Shown in pieces: positions 16,883 to 24,824 of a stretch of DNA of 57,506 nt. The translations under genes and the position numbers were made by a program. Location of the stretch: positions 1-57,506 of the forward strand of contig CAYRYU010000044.1 in assembly GCA_964428355.1 (NCBI GenBank), written 5' to 3'. The notes beneath the pieces were generated by a model. The model saw nothing but the letters and a program-made list of their open reading frames with translations. It had not been told where the DNA came from and made no database searches. This stretch comes from CAYRYU01 sp964428355. GTDB taxonomy: Bacteria > Muiribacteriota > Ozemobacteria > Ozemobacterales > Ozemobacteraceae. Within the stretch, counting starts at the first letter, position 1; each line of letters starts with the position of its first letter.

Positions 16883-17691
16883 AAAGGGTTCCAGCCATTT
16901 CCGTCTCCGACCTCGGTTTCGGATATGGAACCGAGCCTGTCCTCAAAGGGATCTCCTGCACGATCGCCTCGGGAGAACGCGTGGCAGTGCTCGGGCCAAA
17001 CGGCGCGGGGAAGTCCACCTTTTTCCATTTGGTGGGGGGGCTCCTCGAAGGCTACACGGGCAGCCTCAAGCTGGGGGCGCGCGAAATCCACGCGATGAGG
17101 CGATGGGAGGTGGCGCGAACGATCGCCCTGGTTCCCCAGAGGCACGAGCCGGTTTTCCCTTTTCTGACCAGGGACTTCATCCTGATGGGGCGGCACTCCC
17201 ACATGGGCTGGTTGGGTGTCCCCGGGCCGGAAGACTTCCGCGCGGTCGAGATTGAAGCTTCCTCGATCGGGATTTCTGGCCTTCTGGACAAGCCTTATTC
17301 GCGTCTTTCGGGAGGTGAGCTCCAACTCGTTCTGGTTGCCCGGGCGTTGGTGCAGGAATCACCAGTCCTGATGCTGGATGAACCCAATTCCCATCTCGAT
17401 TTCCGGAACCGTACACTCGTTCTCGACCTGGTCCGGAGTTTGGCCGAGGACCGCCGGCTAACGGTTCTGATGACCCTTCACGATCCGAATGACGTGTTGA
17501 GGTATGCCGAGAGGGTGCTCGTCCTTGCCGAAGGCAGCCTTCTTGCCGACGGCCCTCCGGAAGCGACCCTGACTCCTGGTCTTCTCGAACGGTTGTATCA
17601 TATTCCGGTTTCATCGGTTTCGACAACCGATGGGAAGACCTGGTTCCACCCCGTTCCCACCTTCAGGGCAAAGGAGAATGCGCATGAATGA
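16873..17691 (+). CDS. FecE/BtuD-type ABC transporter ATPase, first copy
   Basis: A 272-residue nucleotide-binding subunit. Walker A is GPNGAGKS at about residue 42, the Q-loop is in IALVPQRHEPVFPF, the signature is LSGGELQLVLVARAL, Walker B is VLMLDEPNSHLD, and the switch His is in TLHDPNDVLRYA. It powers import through the permease just upstream, whose end it overlaps. A C-terminal extension ends HPVPTFRAKENAHE and overlaps the next methyltransferase by eight bases. The whole arrangement is a tightly coupled operon that continues through six genes to 20.9 kb. Confidence 0.93.
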   Translation: MDVKRVPAISVSDLGFGYGTEPVLKGISCTIASGERVAVLGPNGAGKSTFFHLVGGLLEGYTGSLKLGAREIHAMRRWEVARTIALVPQRHEPVFPFLTRDFILMGRHSHMGWLGVPGPEDFRAVEIEASSIGISGLLDKPYSRLSGGELQLVLVARALVQESPVLMLDEPNSHLDFRNRTLVLDLVRSLAEDRRLTVLMTLHDPNDVLRYAERVLVLAEGSLLADGPPEATLTPGLLERLYHIPVSSVSTTDGKTWFHPVPTFRAKENAHE

Positions 17692-18398
17692 TCCTCTTGG
17701 ATTCCCCCCCATCGATTGGGAGGCCTGGTACCGGCATTCCTGGCATCGCAACGGCGAGACATCGGAAGAGAAGAACCAGGCCGAATTCTGGAGTGTGAAG
17801 GCGTCCTCGTTCGCCCGAAAGGCCCATCACCAGCGTGCAAGGGAAAAAGCGGAGGAGTTGCTGGCCCGGTTTTCCTGGAGGTCTTCCGAGCGGGTTCTGG
17901 ATGTCGGGGCTGGACCGGGAACCTTCGCCATTCCGCTTGCNNNNNNNNNNNNNNNNNNNNNNNNNNNNNNNNNNNNNNNNNNNNNNNNNNNNNNNNNNNN
18001 NNNNNNNNNNNNNNNNNNNNNNNNNNNNNNNNNNNNNNNNACGTGGGATGGTTCTGGTGCCCCATGCCGATCTTCCGGTCGACCGCACGATGAGGGAAGC
18101 CCTGCGACTTCCCGAAGGGGGATCGAGGCGGGAGCGGGTGGCGGTCCTTTATCACCTGATGATCCGGCACGGTCTTCTGCCCAGTCTGGAAATCCTCAGA
18201 CGGCCATTCTTCTGGTCTTTCGCGGATCTCGATGAAGGGGTAAGGGTGCTTTCCCAACGCCTTGGCTTGTCCGACGACCCCGAGCGGCTTTCCCTGTTGA
18301 ACGAGCATCTCAAGGGACGGCTCGAACGCGATGGGGACGGCTGGCTCCTCGAGTATCCCGTGGCCCAGGCCCTTTTCTGGTGGGAGAAGGGACCCTGA
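17684..18398 (+). CDS. SAM-dependent methyltransferase interrupted by assembly gap
   Basis: The ATG at 17684 has AAGGAG seven bases upstream and overlaps the ATPase stop. The N-terminal part has a helical lead (WEAWYRHSWHRNG) and SAM motif I, RVLDVGAGPGTFAIPL, right before the 100-N gap. After the gap the continuation is in another frame (MREALRLPEGG, FADLDEGVRVLSQRLG, LLEYPVAQALFWWEKG), which reflects the arbitrary gap length and not a real frameshift. Catalytic residues past motif I are hidden. Its stop lies one base before the GTPase start. The repeated pairing of methyltransferases with these importers suggests a cargo-processing role. Confidence 0.8.
17941..18040. other. assembly gap (100 N)
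   Basis: A run of exactly 100 N, the conventional placeholder for a scaffold join of unknown size. It falls inside the second methyltransferase gene. Confidence 0.99.
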
Positions 18399-18399
18399 G

Positions 18400-19098
18400 A
18401 TGGGATTGAAACTGATCACGGTGGCCGGCCCGCCTTCATCAGGAAAGACCTCGGTGATCCTGAAAATGGTCGAAGCAATGAAGATGGATGTTGGGGAAAT
18501 CGGGGTGGTGAAGTTCGACTGCCTCACCTCTTTTGACCATCTCCGATACCAGGAAAAGGGAATCAGCATCGAGACGGGTTTTTCAGGCAAGTTCTGCCCC
18601 GACCACTTTTTCGTCACCAACATCGAAGCGGCGGTGGAATGGGGATTGAAATCCGGTTTCAGACTCCTCGTTACCGAAAGCGCAGGTCTCTGCAACCGGT
18701 GTTCCCCTTACATCCAGGGTGTTCTCGCTGTGTGCGTCATCGACAACCTTTCGGGGGTGACTACCCCCCGGAAGATCGGACCCATGATGAAAATGGCGGA
18801 TATCGTGGTCGTCACCAAGGGGGATGTGGTTTCCCAGGCCGAAAGGGAGGTCTTCGCCTTCAACATCCGGCAGGTCAACACTTCCGCCAGGATCCTTTTC
18901 GTGAACGGAATCACCGGCCAGGGGGCGTCCCTTCTCGCGAAGCATCTCGAACAAGCCAGGGAGGTGACCGGCCTTCAGGACAGGAAGCTCCGCTTCACCA
19001 CCCCGGCCGCGATCTGCTCGTACTGCACGGGCGAGATGCGCATCGGGCTCGATTTCCAACTGGGACCCCAGAAGAAGATGGACTTCGAATGCCGCTAG
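18400..19098 (+). CDS. G3E family GTPase, HypB/CobW-like
   Basis: A 232-residue SIMIBI-class GTPase. G1 is GPPSSGKTS (10-18), a G3 variant is TESAG (92-96), and G4 is TKGD (139-142). Close to these are CNRC (98-101), FCPDH (66-70) and a C-terminal CSYC (206-209), giving several potential metal ligands. Known relatives are HypB, UreG, CobW and MeaB, which load or gate metal or cobalamin in enzymes. This one lacks the CobW C-terminal domain and the HypB His-rich N-terminus, so it is a distinct branch. It sits between a methyltransferase and a soluble ABC ATPase in the uptake operon. Metal or corrinoid handling in the cytosol is the likely job. Confidence 0.82.
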   Translation: MGLKLITVAGPPSSGKTSVILKMVEAMKMDVGEIGVVKFDCLTSFDHLRYQEKGISIETGFSGKFCPDHFFVTNIEAAVEWGLKSGFRLLVTESAGLCNRCSPYIQGVLAVCVIDNLSGVTTPRKIGPMMKMADIVVVTKGDVVSQAEREVFAFNIRQVNTSARILFVNGITGQGASLLAKHLEQAREVTGLQDRKLRFTTPAAICSYCTGEMRIGLDFQLGPQKKMDFECR

Positions 19099-20123
19099 AA
19101 AGAACTCTGGAGATGATCCTGACGATGCCCCTGGGCAAGGTCCTGGAAAGATTTCCGATCGGCAGGGATTTTTTCGCGAACCTGCGCTTGTCGCAGATCG
19201 ACATCGGGGTTCCCCTTCCCAAGGCTCTGGAGGACTGCCCTGATGAAGCCCTCAGCGATTTCGGAATCGACAGGGGAACGATACTCCGGGAGTTCTGTGG
19301 TTTCCTCGAAACCTTCGGGTGTGGATCCTGGGAGAATGTCGATCTGCGGTCGATCACGATCCTGGGAGGGCATGACAAGGCAGGGGAACTGGAAATCCCC
19401 GAACTGACTGTTTCCGTCGGGGAGGTCGTCAGCATCGTGGGTCCAACCGGCTCGGGAAAGAGCAGGTTGCTGGCCGACATCGAGTGCCTGGCGGACCGCG
19501 ATACCCCGACCGGCCGACGGATTCTGGTCGACGGCAGAAGCCTGGCCGGTGAAGAGCGTGGAATGATGGAGGGAAAGCTGGTCGCTCAGTTGTCCCAGAA
19601 CATGAACTTCGTGATGGACCTCACGGTCAGGGAGTTCCTGGAAATGCATGCCACCAGCCGACAAGCCAGGGACGTTGCGGGGACGGTCGACCGGTGTCTC
19701 GCCTGCGGGAACGAGCTCGTCGGGGAAAAATTCTCCCCGGAAACGAAGGTGACGCAGCTCAGCGGCGGGCAGTCCCGCGCGCTGATGATTGCCGACACAG
19801 CCCACATGAGCATCTCTCCGGTCGTCCTGATCGACGAAATCGAGAATGCCGGGATAGATCGTCGCCAGGCGGTGAAAATCCTCTCCCAAAAAGAGAAGAT
19901 CGTCTTCATTTCCACCCACGATCCTCTCCTGGCACTGACCGCGGACAAGCGGGTCGTCGTGAAGAACGGTGGTATCAGCCGGATACGGATTACCTCGGAT
20001 GAGGAGAAGGAGTGCCTCGATGAGCTCGAGAAGCTCGACTCGACTTTATCCAGGTTGAGGATCAGGCTTCGCCAGGGCGGGGCGATCGACCAGGATTTCA
20101 TGAAAGGTGGTTCAAAAGGATGA
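19089..20123 (+). CDS. soluble ABC ATPase with N-terminal DUF1858/ScdA_N-like domain
   Basis: About 344 residues with no membrane segments. Residues 9-75 (GKVLERFPIGRDFFANL, then ALEDCPDEALSDFGIDRG) look like the small helical DUF1858/ScdA_N domain found in metal and redox proteins. An ABC cassette follows: Walker A GPTGSGKS at 118-125, a Q-loop in VAQLSQNMNF, signature LSGGQSRALMIAD, Walker B VVLIDEIENAG and switch FISTHDP. It carries no extra transmembrane partner, and a complete importer ATPase already exists upstream. It therefore probably acts in protein or metal-centre remodelling rather than transport. It overlaps the GTPase by ten bases and the DUF364 gene by ATGA. Confidence 0.8.
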   Translation: MPLERTLEMILTMPLGKVLERFPIGRDFFANLRLSQIDIGVPLPKALEDCPDEALSDFGIDRGTILREFCGFLETFGCGSWENVDLRSITILGGHDKAGELEIPELTVSVGEVVSIVGPTGSGKSRLLADIECLADRDTPTGRRILVDGRSLAGEERGMMEGKLVAQLSQNMNFVMDLTVREFLEMHATSRQARDVAGTVDRCLACGNELVGEKFSPETKVTQLSGGQSRALMIADTAHMSISPVVLIDEIENAGIDRRQAVKILSQKEKIVFISTHDPLLALTADKRVVVKNGGISRIRITSDEEKECLDELEKLDSTLSRLRIRLRQGGAIDQDFMKGGSKG

Positions 20124-20893
20124 ACTGGGGAGTTTTCGACCGGTTGATCGGGGGTATCCCGGAGAATTGGAAAGCCGAGGAAATCGTCCGGGGAAGCCAT
20201 TACACTTACGTCAGGAGCGGGAACGGCCTCGGGATCGCAGGGCAGATGGATTATGAGTTCCGGAGGCCCTTCCAGGTAAGGAATCTCGAGGGTGCCCCCC
20301 TGAGGGAAGTTGCCGGATGCATCAAGTCCTGGAACTTCGGTGAGGCCTCGCTTGGGCTGGCGGCAATCAACGCGTTCTACAACAACCCCGAAGTGGCCCG
20401 GGGAGCCGGGGTGGCCATCTCGGACTCCCTGCACGCGGAGGACCGCATCTACGACCCGTTCATAATGTCCCAGAACGAGGTTCGCGGAAAGAAAGTGACG
20501 GTTGTAGGGCATTTCCCTCACCTCGAGGCCCTTTTCGAACCGATCTGCGAAATGAGGATCATCTCTGGGGAAGAGCCCCAGGAAGGCGACTACCCATTTT
20601 CCGCGGTGGAGTTCCTCCTTCCCGAAAGCGATTTCGTCTTCATCGGGTGCGGGTGTCTCATAGGGAAGACTCTTCCGAGGCTGCTCGAGCTTTCACAAAA
20701 AGCCCGAAAGGTGACCATCGTCGGTCCCTCCACCCCTCTCGCACCGGTCCTTTTCGATTTCGGGGTCCAGGATCTCTCCGGATTCGTCGTCAAGGACTGC
20801 CCCCGTGCAATCTCGCTGATCAAGGGTGCGGAGCAGGGGAAGATCTTCTCGACGGGACAGAAGGTTGCGTTCAAGAGCCCCACGCTGGGGTGA
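20120..20893 (+). CDS. DUF4213/DUF364 putative heavy-metal chelation protein
   Basis: A 257-residue cytosolic protein. The N-terminal part (HYTYVRSGNGLGIAGQMDY, then SWNFGEASLGLAAINAFYN) matches the DUF4213 enolase-N-like domain. The C-terminal part (VTVVGHFPHLEAL, SDFVFIGCGCLIGKTLPRLL, VTIVGPSTPLAPVLFDFGV) matches the DUF364 Rossmann-like domain, annotated in the literature as a putative heavy-metal chelation domain from structure. GCGC near residue 175 offers cysteine ligands. It ends the operon and overlaps the ABC ATPase by ATGA. Family function is unproven. The neighbourhood supports a role in receiving or storing the imported metal or corrinoid. Confidence 0.85.
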   Translation: MNWGVFDRLIGGIPENWKAEEIVRGSHYTYVRSGNGLGIAGQMDYEFRRPFQVRNLEGAPLREVAGCIKSWNFGEASLGLAAINAFYNNPEVARGAGVAISDSLHAEDRIYDPFIMSQNEVRGKKVTVVGHFPHLEALFEPICEMRIISGEEPQEGDYPFSAVEFLLPESDFVFIGCGCLIGKTLPRLLELSQKARKVTIVGPSTPLAPVLFDFGVQDLSGFVVKDCPRAISLIKGAEQGKIFSTGQKVAFKSPTLG

Positions 20894-20950
20894 ATGTGCC
20901 CGAGGAGCCAGGATGGCGAGATCCTCGATGGAACGAAATCGAGCATTTCG

Positions 20951-21007
20951 AAAAGTAGCTAAAAGTTGTAAAAGTAAGTTGACTTTAACCTATCTTGTGC
21001 GTAGTCT
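20951..21007 (+). promoter_or_regulatory. operator-like direct repeats and promoter of second transporter operon, copy B
   Basis: Three 10-bp direct repeats, one per helical turn, run AAAAGTAGCT, AAAAGTTGTA, AAAGTAAGTT. The first two contain AAGTAGCTAAAAGTTG, a near copy of the motif at 15786. They lead into TTGACT (20979-20984), which with TAGTCT (21002-21007) at 17-base spacing makes a plausible promoter. A regulator bound here would cover the -35. Confidence 0.45.
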
Positions 21008-21040
21008 GGATGGAAGGGCCCTCTTCAGAGGGGCCGGGAG

Positions 21041-22225
21041 ATGGAGCCGATGTCTGAAAAACAACCCCGCCGGCCAAATCGCCTGATGTTTTCACGGATG
21101 GTGGCTTCATTTGGGCGGTCAGTAATCGCTTTCGCCGCATTCTTATGCCTGGCTGCGCCTCATTCGGCCGTGGGTGGACCCCTCCCCGATCCGGGAACGG
21201 CAATTGCCTCTTCCTTCCATGGAGGCAAGGGCATTCTGGAACTGACCGATTCCAGGGAGAAGAGGGTCATGTTGCACGGGGTTCCCAACCGGATCGTGGT
21301 TGCGGGAAAGGCTTCCTTCATGATAACCGATGCCCTCTTCCTTTTCCCGGAAGCGAGGTCCAGGGTTGTGGGGCAGACCAAGGAAGGCCAGGGGATGGAG
21401 TCGTTCCTTTCCATCCTTCAACCTGGTTTTGCGAGCCAGGCAAGTCTCGGGAGGGAAGCCGGCCCCGAGCAGATCGCGGCCGTGAAACCCGACGTCGTCC
21501 TGATGAAGAAAGCCAGTGCCGAGAACCTGGGAAAGCCCCTCGAGGCGCTGGGAATTCCGGTGGTCTGCGTCGATTTCGAAACTCCCGGGGAATACCCACG
21601 GGATCTGGCGATCCTTGGCCGCCTCCTTGGGCAGGAACCCCGGGCGGGGGAATTGAAGAGCATGATCGATGCGGCCATATCCAGGATCGGGAAAGGCCTT
21701 TCCGGAGTCGATCTCGCCCGGAGCCCCCGGGTTCTGCTCCTCTACTACAGCGTCCGTGATGGCGCGGTCGCCTTCAATGTTCCACCCAAGTCGTGGATGC
21801 AGACTTTGCTCGTGAAGATGGCGGGGGGAAATCCGGTCTGGGAAGACGCCCAGTTGGGTCAGGGCTGGACCAAAGTTGGATTCGAACAGATCGCAGCCTG
21901 GGATCCCGATCAGGTCTTCATCGTTTCGTATTTTGCAGAAACCTCCCAAGTCATTGCCGAGCTGAAGGCGGATCCCGGCTGGCAGGCACTTCGTGCCGCA
22001 AAGGCAGGGAAACTCTGGGCTTTCCCCGGTGATCTGATCAGCTGGGACCAGCCCGACCCCCGATGGGTGCTTGGAATGACATGGCTTGCCGGAAAAATCC
22101 ATCCAGAGAGGTTCCCGAACCTGGATATGACCGCCGAAGCTGTGACCTTCTTCACGTCCTTCTTTGGTGCGGACGCCGAAGCCGTTCGGAAGGGCATCTG
22201 CCCGAAGATCCACGGAGACCTGTGA
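21041..22225 (+). CDS. ABC transporter substrate-binding protein (FecB/FepB type), second copy
   Basis: About 394 residues with a Sec signal (RSVIAFAAFLCLAAPHSAVGG) after a basic start; the ATG at 21050 is an alternative. The mature part has the usual binding-protein blocks: VPNRIVVAGKASFMITDALF, GPEQIAAVKPDVVLMKKAS, a connecting helix, WTKVGFEQIAAWDPDQVFIV and WVLGMTWLAGKIHPERFPNL. It differs clearly from the first copy, so the two importers probably take different forms of related ligands. It overlaps the permease by GTGA. No lipobox is seen. Confidence 0.88.
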   Translation: MEPMSEKQPRRPNRLMFSRMVASFGRSVIAFAAFLCLAAPHSAVGGPLPDPGTAIASSFHGGKGILELTDSREKRVMLHGVPNRIVVAGKASFMITDALFLFPEARSRVVGQTKEGQGMESFLSILQPGFASQASLGREAGPEQIAAVKPDVVLMKKASAENLGKPLEALGIPVVCVDFETPGEYPRDLAILGRLLGQEPRAGELKSMIDAAISRIGKGLSGVDLARSPRVLLLYYSVRDGAVAFNVPPKSWMQTLLVKMAGGNPVWEDAQLGQGWTKVGFEQIAAWDPDQVFIVSYFAETSQVIAELKADPGWQALRAAKAGKLWAFPGDLISWDQPDPRWVLGMTWLAGKIHPERFPNLDMTAEAVTFFTSFFGADAEAVRKGICPKIHGDL

Positions 22226-23274
22226 ACCCGCCGGATCGGGTCCCGGAACATTCGCTTGCGAGGGTGGGGGAAGTCCGGGTGGCGCTTTCCACAGGCTGGG
22301 GAATAGTCCTATTGGGGGTTTTCCTCCTCCTTCTGATTGGGATTTCCCTCTTTCTGGGGCGTTACCCAGCCCCTTATGTGATGTCGCCGCATCTCCTCTC
22401 GACGGACGAAATGGCCAGGCGCCTCGTCTGGAGCCTCCGCCTTCCTCGCCTGATCGGGGCCGCGCTGGTGGGAATGGTTCTCACCGGGGCGGGAATGGTG
22501 TTCCAGACGATCTTCGCCAACCCCCTCGTCGAGCCCGGTTTTCTCGGGGTCTCCCCGGGAGCTGCCTTCGGCGCGGCATTCAGCATCGTTTTCCTCGGGA
22601 ACCAGTCGTGGCTTGTCCAGGGGTGCGCTGCCCTGTTCGCGGTTTCGGGCCTGATCTTCTCCTATGCGCTGGCCTCGAGGATGCGTTTCGGGGGGTGGGT
22701 GCTGCGGCTGGTTCTCGCGGGAATCGCGGTTTCGGCCTTGTTTTCCTCGGGGCTTGGAATCTTGAAATACCTTGCCGATCCCCTCAACCAACTTCCGGAG
22801 ATAACCTTCTGGCTGCTCGGGGGGCTTTGGGGAATCACGTGGGAAAAGCTTCTCCCTGTGATTCCCGTGGTCCTGCCAGCCCTGGTGGTCCTGATGTTGT
22901 TGAGGTGGCGCTTGAACGCCCTTGGCCTGGACGACAGCACCGCGTTCGCCCTGGGCCTTTCACCGTCTAGGGAGAGGGCTGTCGTGCTGATTGCCGCGGT
23001 CGCTGCAACCGCCGCGGTCGTTTCGGTCGCGGGAATGGTCGGCTGGATAGGTCTCATCGTTCCTCATGTTGCCCGGCGCAGCTTCGGGGCGGACTGCAGG
23101 AAGGCGATGCCCGCGGCGATGGTCATGGGCGGGATACTGACAATCATCTGTGACGATGTGGCCAGGTGCGCGATGGCAGGGGAAATTCCGCTTGGAATCC
23201 TGACCTCCCTCGTGGGGGCCGGTTCCTTCATGGTTCTGATGACCTCCGGATCGCTGCGAAAAACCGGGCGCTGA
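22222..23274 (+). CDS. FecCD family ABC transporter permease, second copy
   Basis: About 350 residues. The start is a GTG that overlaps the binding-protein stop (GTGA), with CGGAG at four-base spacing. Consensus blocks are LRLPRLIGAALVGMVLTGAG, QTIFANPLVEPGFLGVSPGA, MVGWIGLIVPHVARRSFG and GEIPLGILTSLVGAGSFMVL. It is the channel of the second importer. Sequence blocks differ from copy one at many positions, which argues against a recent duplication. Confidence 0.92.
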   Translation: MNPPDRVPEHSLARVGEVRVALSTGWGIVLLGVFLLLLIGISLFLGRYPAPYVMSPHLLSTDEMARRLVWSLRLPRLIGAALVGMVLTGAGMVFQTIFANPLVEPGFLGVSPGAAFGAAFSIVFLGNQSWLVQGCAALFAVSGLIFSYALASRMRFGGWVLRLVLAGIAVSALFSSGLGILKYLADPLNQLPEITFWLLGGLWGITWEKLLPVIPVVLPALVVLMLLRWRLNALGLDDSTAFALGLSPSRERAVVLIAAVAATAAVVSVAGMVGWIGLIVPHVARRSFGADCRKAMPAAMVMGGILTIICDDVARCAMAGEIPLGILTSLVGAGSFMVLMTSGSLRKTGR

Positions 23275-23288
23275 AGGAGAGGCAGGGG

Positions 23289-24062
23289 ATGGGCGGCATG
23301 CTGGGCTTTCAGGGCGTTTCCTACACCTATCCAGGCGGGATGCGCGAGGCTTCGCGGAAGCTGGATCTCGAGGTGACCGCGGGGTCGACCACGGCCATAC
23401 TGGGGCCCAACGGTGCCGGAAAGACGACACTCCTCCACCTTGCGCTCGGATGGCTCCAACCCTCATCGGGAAACGTAGTTTTCGAGGGACGTCCGATCGA
23501 TGAATGGGGGCGGCGCGAGTTGGGCCGCGCGATGGCTCTCGTTCCACAGCGGGAACAGATGGCTTTCGAACACACGGTCCTCGACACCGTCCTGCTAGGT
23601 CGTACCCCCCACCTGGATCCACTCGCGATGCCCGGAGAGACGGATCTCGCGGTGGCGATGGAGTCACTCGAGCGGTGCGGTCTTTCCGCTTTCGCATCGA
23701 GGCCGGTCCCGTGCCTGAGCGGAGGAGAGCAGCAGTTGACCTTGCTGGCGAGGGCGTTGACCCAGGAGCCCCGGCTTCTCCTTCTGGATGAGCCCTTTTC
23801 GCATCTGGACCTCGGGAACCGCAGTCGCCTCGTTGGGGTCATCAGGTCTCTTACCGCGCAAGGCGTCACTGTGCTGCTGACAACCCACGAGCCCGAGATC
23901 GCGGCCGTGATCGCTTCCCACCTGATTCTCATGCGGGAAGGTCAGGTGCAGAAGTCCGGACTCAGGACCGAGATCCTGACCGGACCCGCCCTTTCAGACA
24001 TCTACGGGATTCCGGTCGAGGTTCGTCCCTTGGGAGATCGGCAGATAGTACTTTGGGATTGA
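23289..24062 (+). CDS. FecE-type ABC transporter ATPase, second copy
   Basis: A 257-residue ATPase. Walker A is GPNGAGKT, the Q-loop is in MALVPQREQMAFEH, the signature is LSGGEQQLTLLARAL, Walker B is LLLLDEPFSHLD and the switch His is in LTTHEPEIAAV. The ATG at 23289 follows AGGAG/GGGG, and an ATG nine bases later is possible. It lies 14 bases after the second permease and closes the three-gene transporter operon. Its stop is four bases from the stop of the convergent Nudix gene, with no obvious terminator between them. Confidence 0.92.
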   Translation: MGGMLGFQGVSYTYPGGMREASRKLDLEVTAGSTTAILGPNGAGKTTLLHLALGWLQPSSGNVVFEGRPIDEWGRRELGRAMALVPQREQMAFEHTVLDTVLLGRTPHLDPLAMPGETDLAVAMESLERCGLSAFASRPVPCLSGGEQQLTLLARALTQEPRLLLLDEPFSHLDLGNRSRLVGVIRSLTAQGVTVLLTTHEPEIAAVIASHLILMREGQVQKSGLRTEILTGPALSDIYGIPVEVRPLGDRQIVLWD

Positions 24063-24065
24063 AGC

Positions 24066-24524
24066 TCAATCGAGGGCCATTTCATAGGGAAGGGCTATCA
24101 GATCCAGCTTTCGGAGGCCAGAGAGCCTGAACTTCCGGTAGAAGTCGCGCGGCTGGAGCGATGGAAGTTCGGACCGTCGGAACCACTTCAACTCGAGGAT
24201 CCGCGGTGGAAACCCCTCTGGAAGATCGGGATCCTCCCCGAGGCGTGCGGTTCCTGATAGGTTGCGGAAAAGCAGGACCACCTCGATCATGGAGACCTTG
24301 GGGAACTCCTGCAACGAAAGAATTCCCGCGGGAACCCCGGACAAACCCGTTTCCTCCACGAGTTCCCGCTTCGCTGCCTGGGAGAGGGTTTCCCCTGACT
24401 TGACGATTCCCCCGGGCAGTCCCCAGAATTCTTGGTTCGAACGCATGGAGCGATGACGAAGAAGAAGAAGACGGCCTCCCCGGAGGCAGAAGCATCGAAC
24501 GACCATGGCATGCGAAAGCTTCAT
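24066..24524 (-). CDS. Nudix hydrolase
   Basis: A 152-residue cytoplasmic protein with a complete Nudix box: GGIVKSGETLSQAAKREL followed by VEETGLSG, fitting GX5EX7REUXEEXGU. It begins MVVRCFCLRGGRLLLLRHRS, a typical first strand. Nudix enzymes split nucleoside-diphosphate-linked compounds such as nucleotide sugars, NADH or oxidised nucleotides. Substrate-selecting elements are not recognisable. It stands alone on the minus strand between the uptake genes and the receptor gene, and its link to uptake is not evident. Confidence 0.9.
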   Translation of the reverse strand: MKLSHAMVVRCFCLRGGRLLLLRHRSMRSNQEFWGLPGGIVKSGETLSQAAKRELVEETGLSGVPAGILSLQEFPKVSMIEVVLLFRNLSGTARLGEDPDLPEGFPPRILELKWFRRSELPSLQPRDFYRKFRLSGLRKLDLIALPYEMALD

Positions 24525-24633
24525 CAGCAGTCCTCAAAATCCTGTATTTCGGACACTGAAGCAACGTTGCTGAGAGAAATGCCCCCGGGGCACGGAGGAA
24601 AAAAGGAAACTTTGGCAAGTTCGGTGATGGGGG

Positions 24634-24742
24634 TTGCCACGGAGACACAGAGCCACAGAGGCTTTCGATGAATCGGACGGGTGCTATAACCCTTTTCCCG
24701 AAACCTCCGGATTTTCTCGGTGTTCTTTGCGGCTCGGTGGCA
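24634..24742. repeat. dispersed inverted-repeat element (CACGGAG/CACAGAG type)
   Basis: The left arm TTGCCACGGAGACACAGAG and the right arm ending TTGCGGCTCGGTGGCA are imperfect complements enclosing about 45 bases. The wording matches a repeat family found scattered between genes in many unrelated bacteria. The rest of the 300-base spacer between the Nudix and receptor genes (24525-24824) holds no gene that I can support. Confidence 0.6.
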
Positions 24743-24824
24743 TTTTTCGTCAGTAACCATGCTTCAGTGTCGAAAAATGGGGATTAAAGATCCTCTCCTC
24801 TCCTTTTCCATCCCAGTGTCTCTT

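Noticed and set aside
16021..17325. 434-codon minus-strand open frame
   Set aside because: It runs antisense across the permease and ATPase genes, which carry unmistakable family motifs.
17684..18398. Frameshifted pseudogene in the second methyltransferase
   Set aside because: The change of frame coincides with a 100-N placeholder of arbitrary length, so it says nothing about the real gene.
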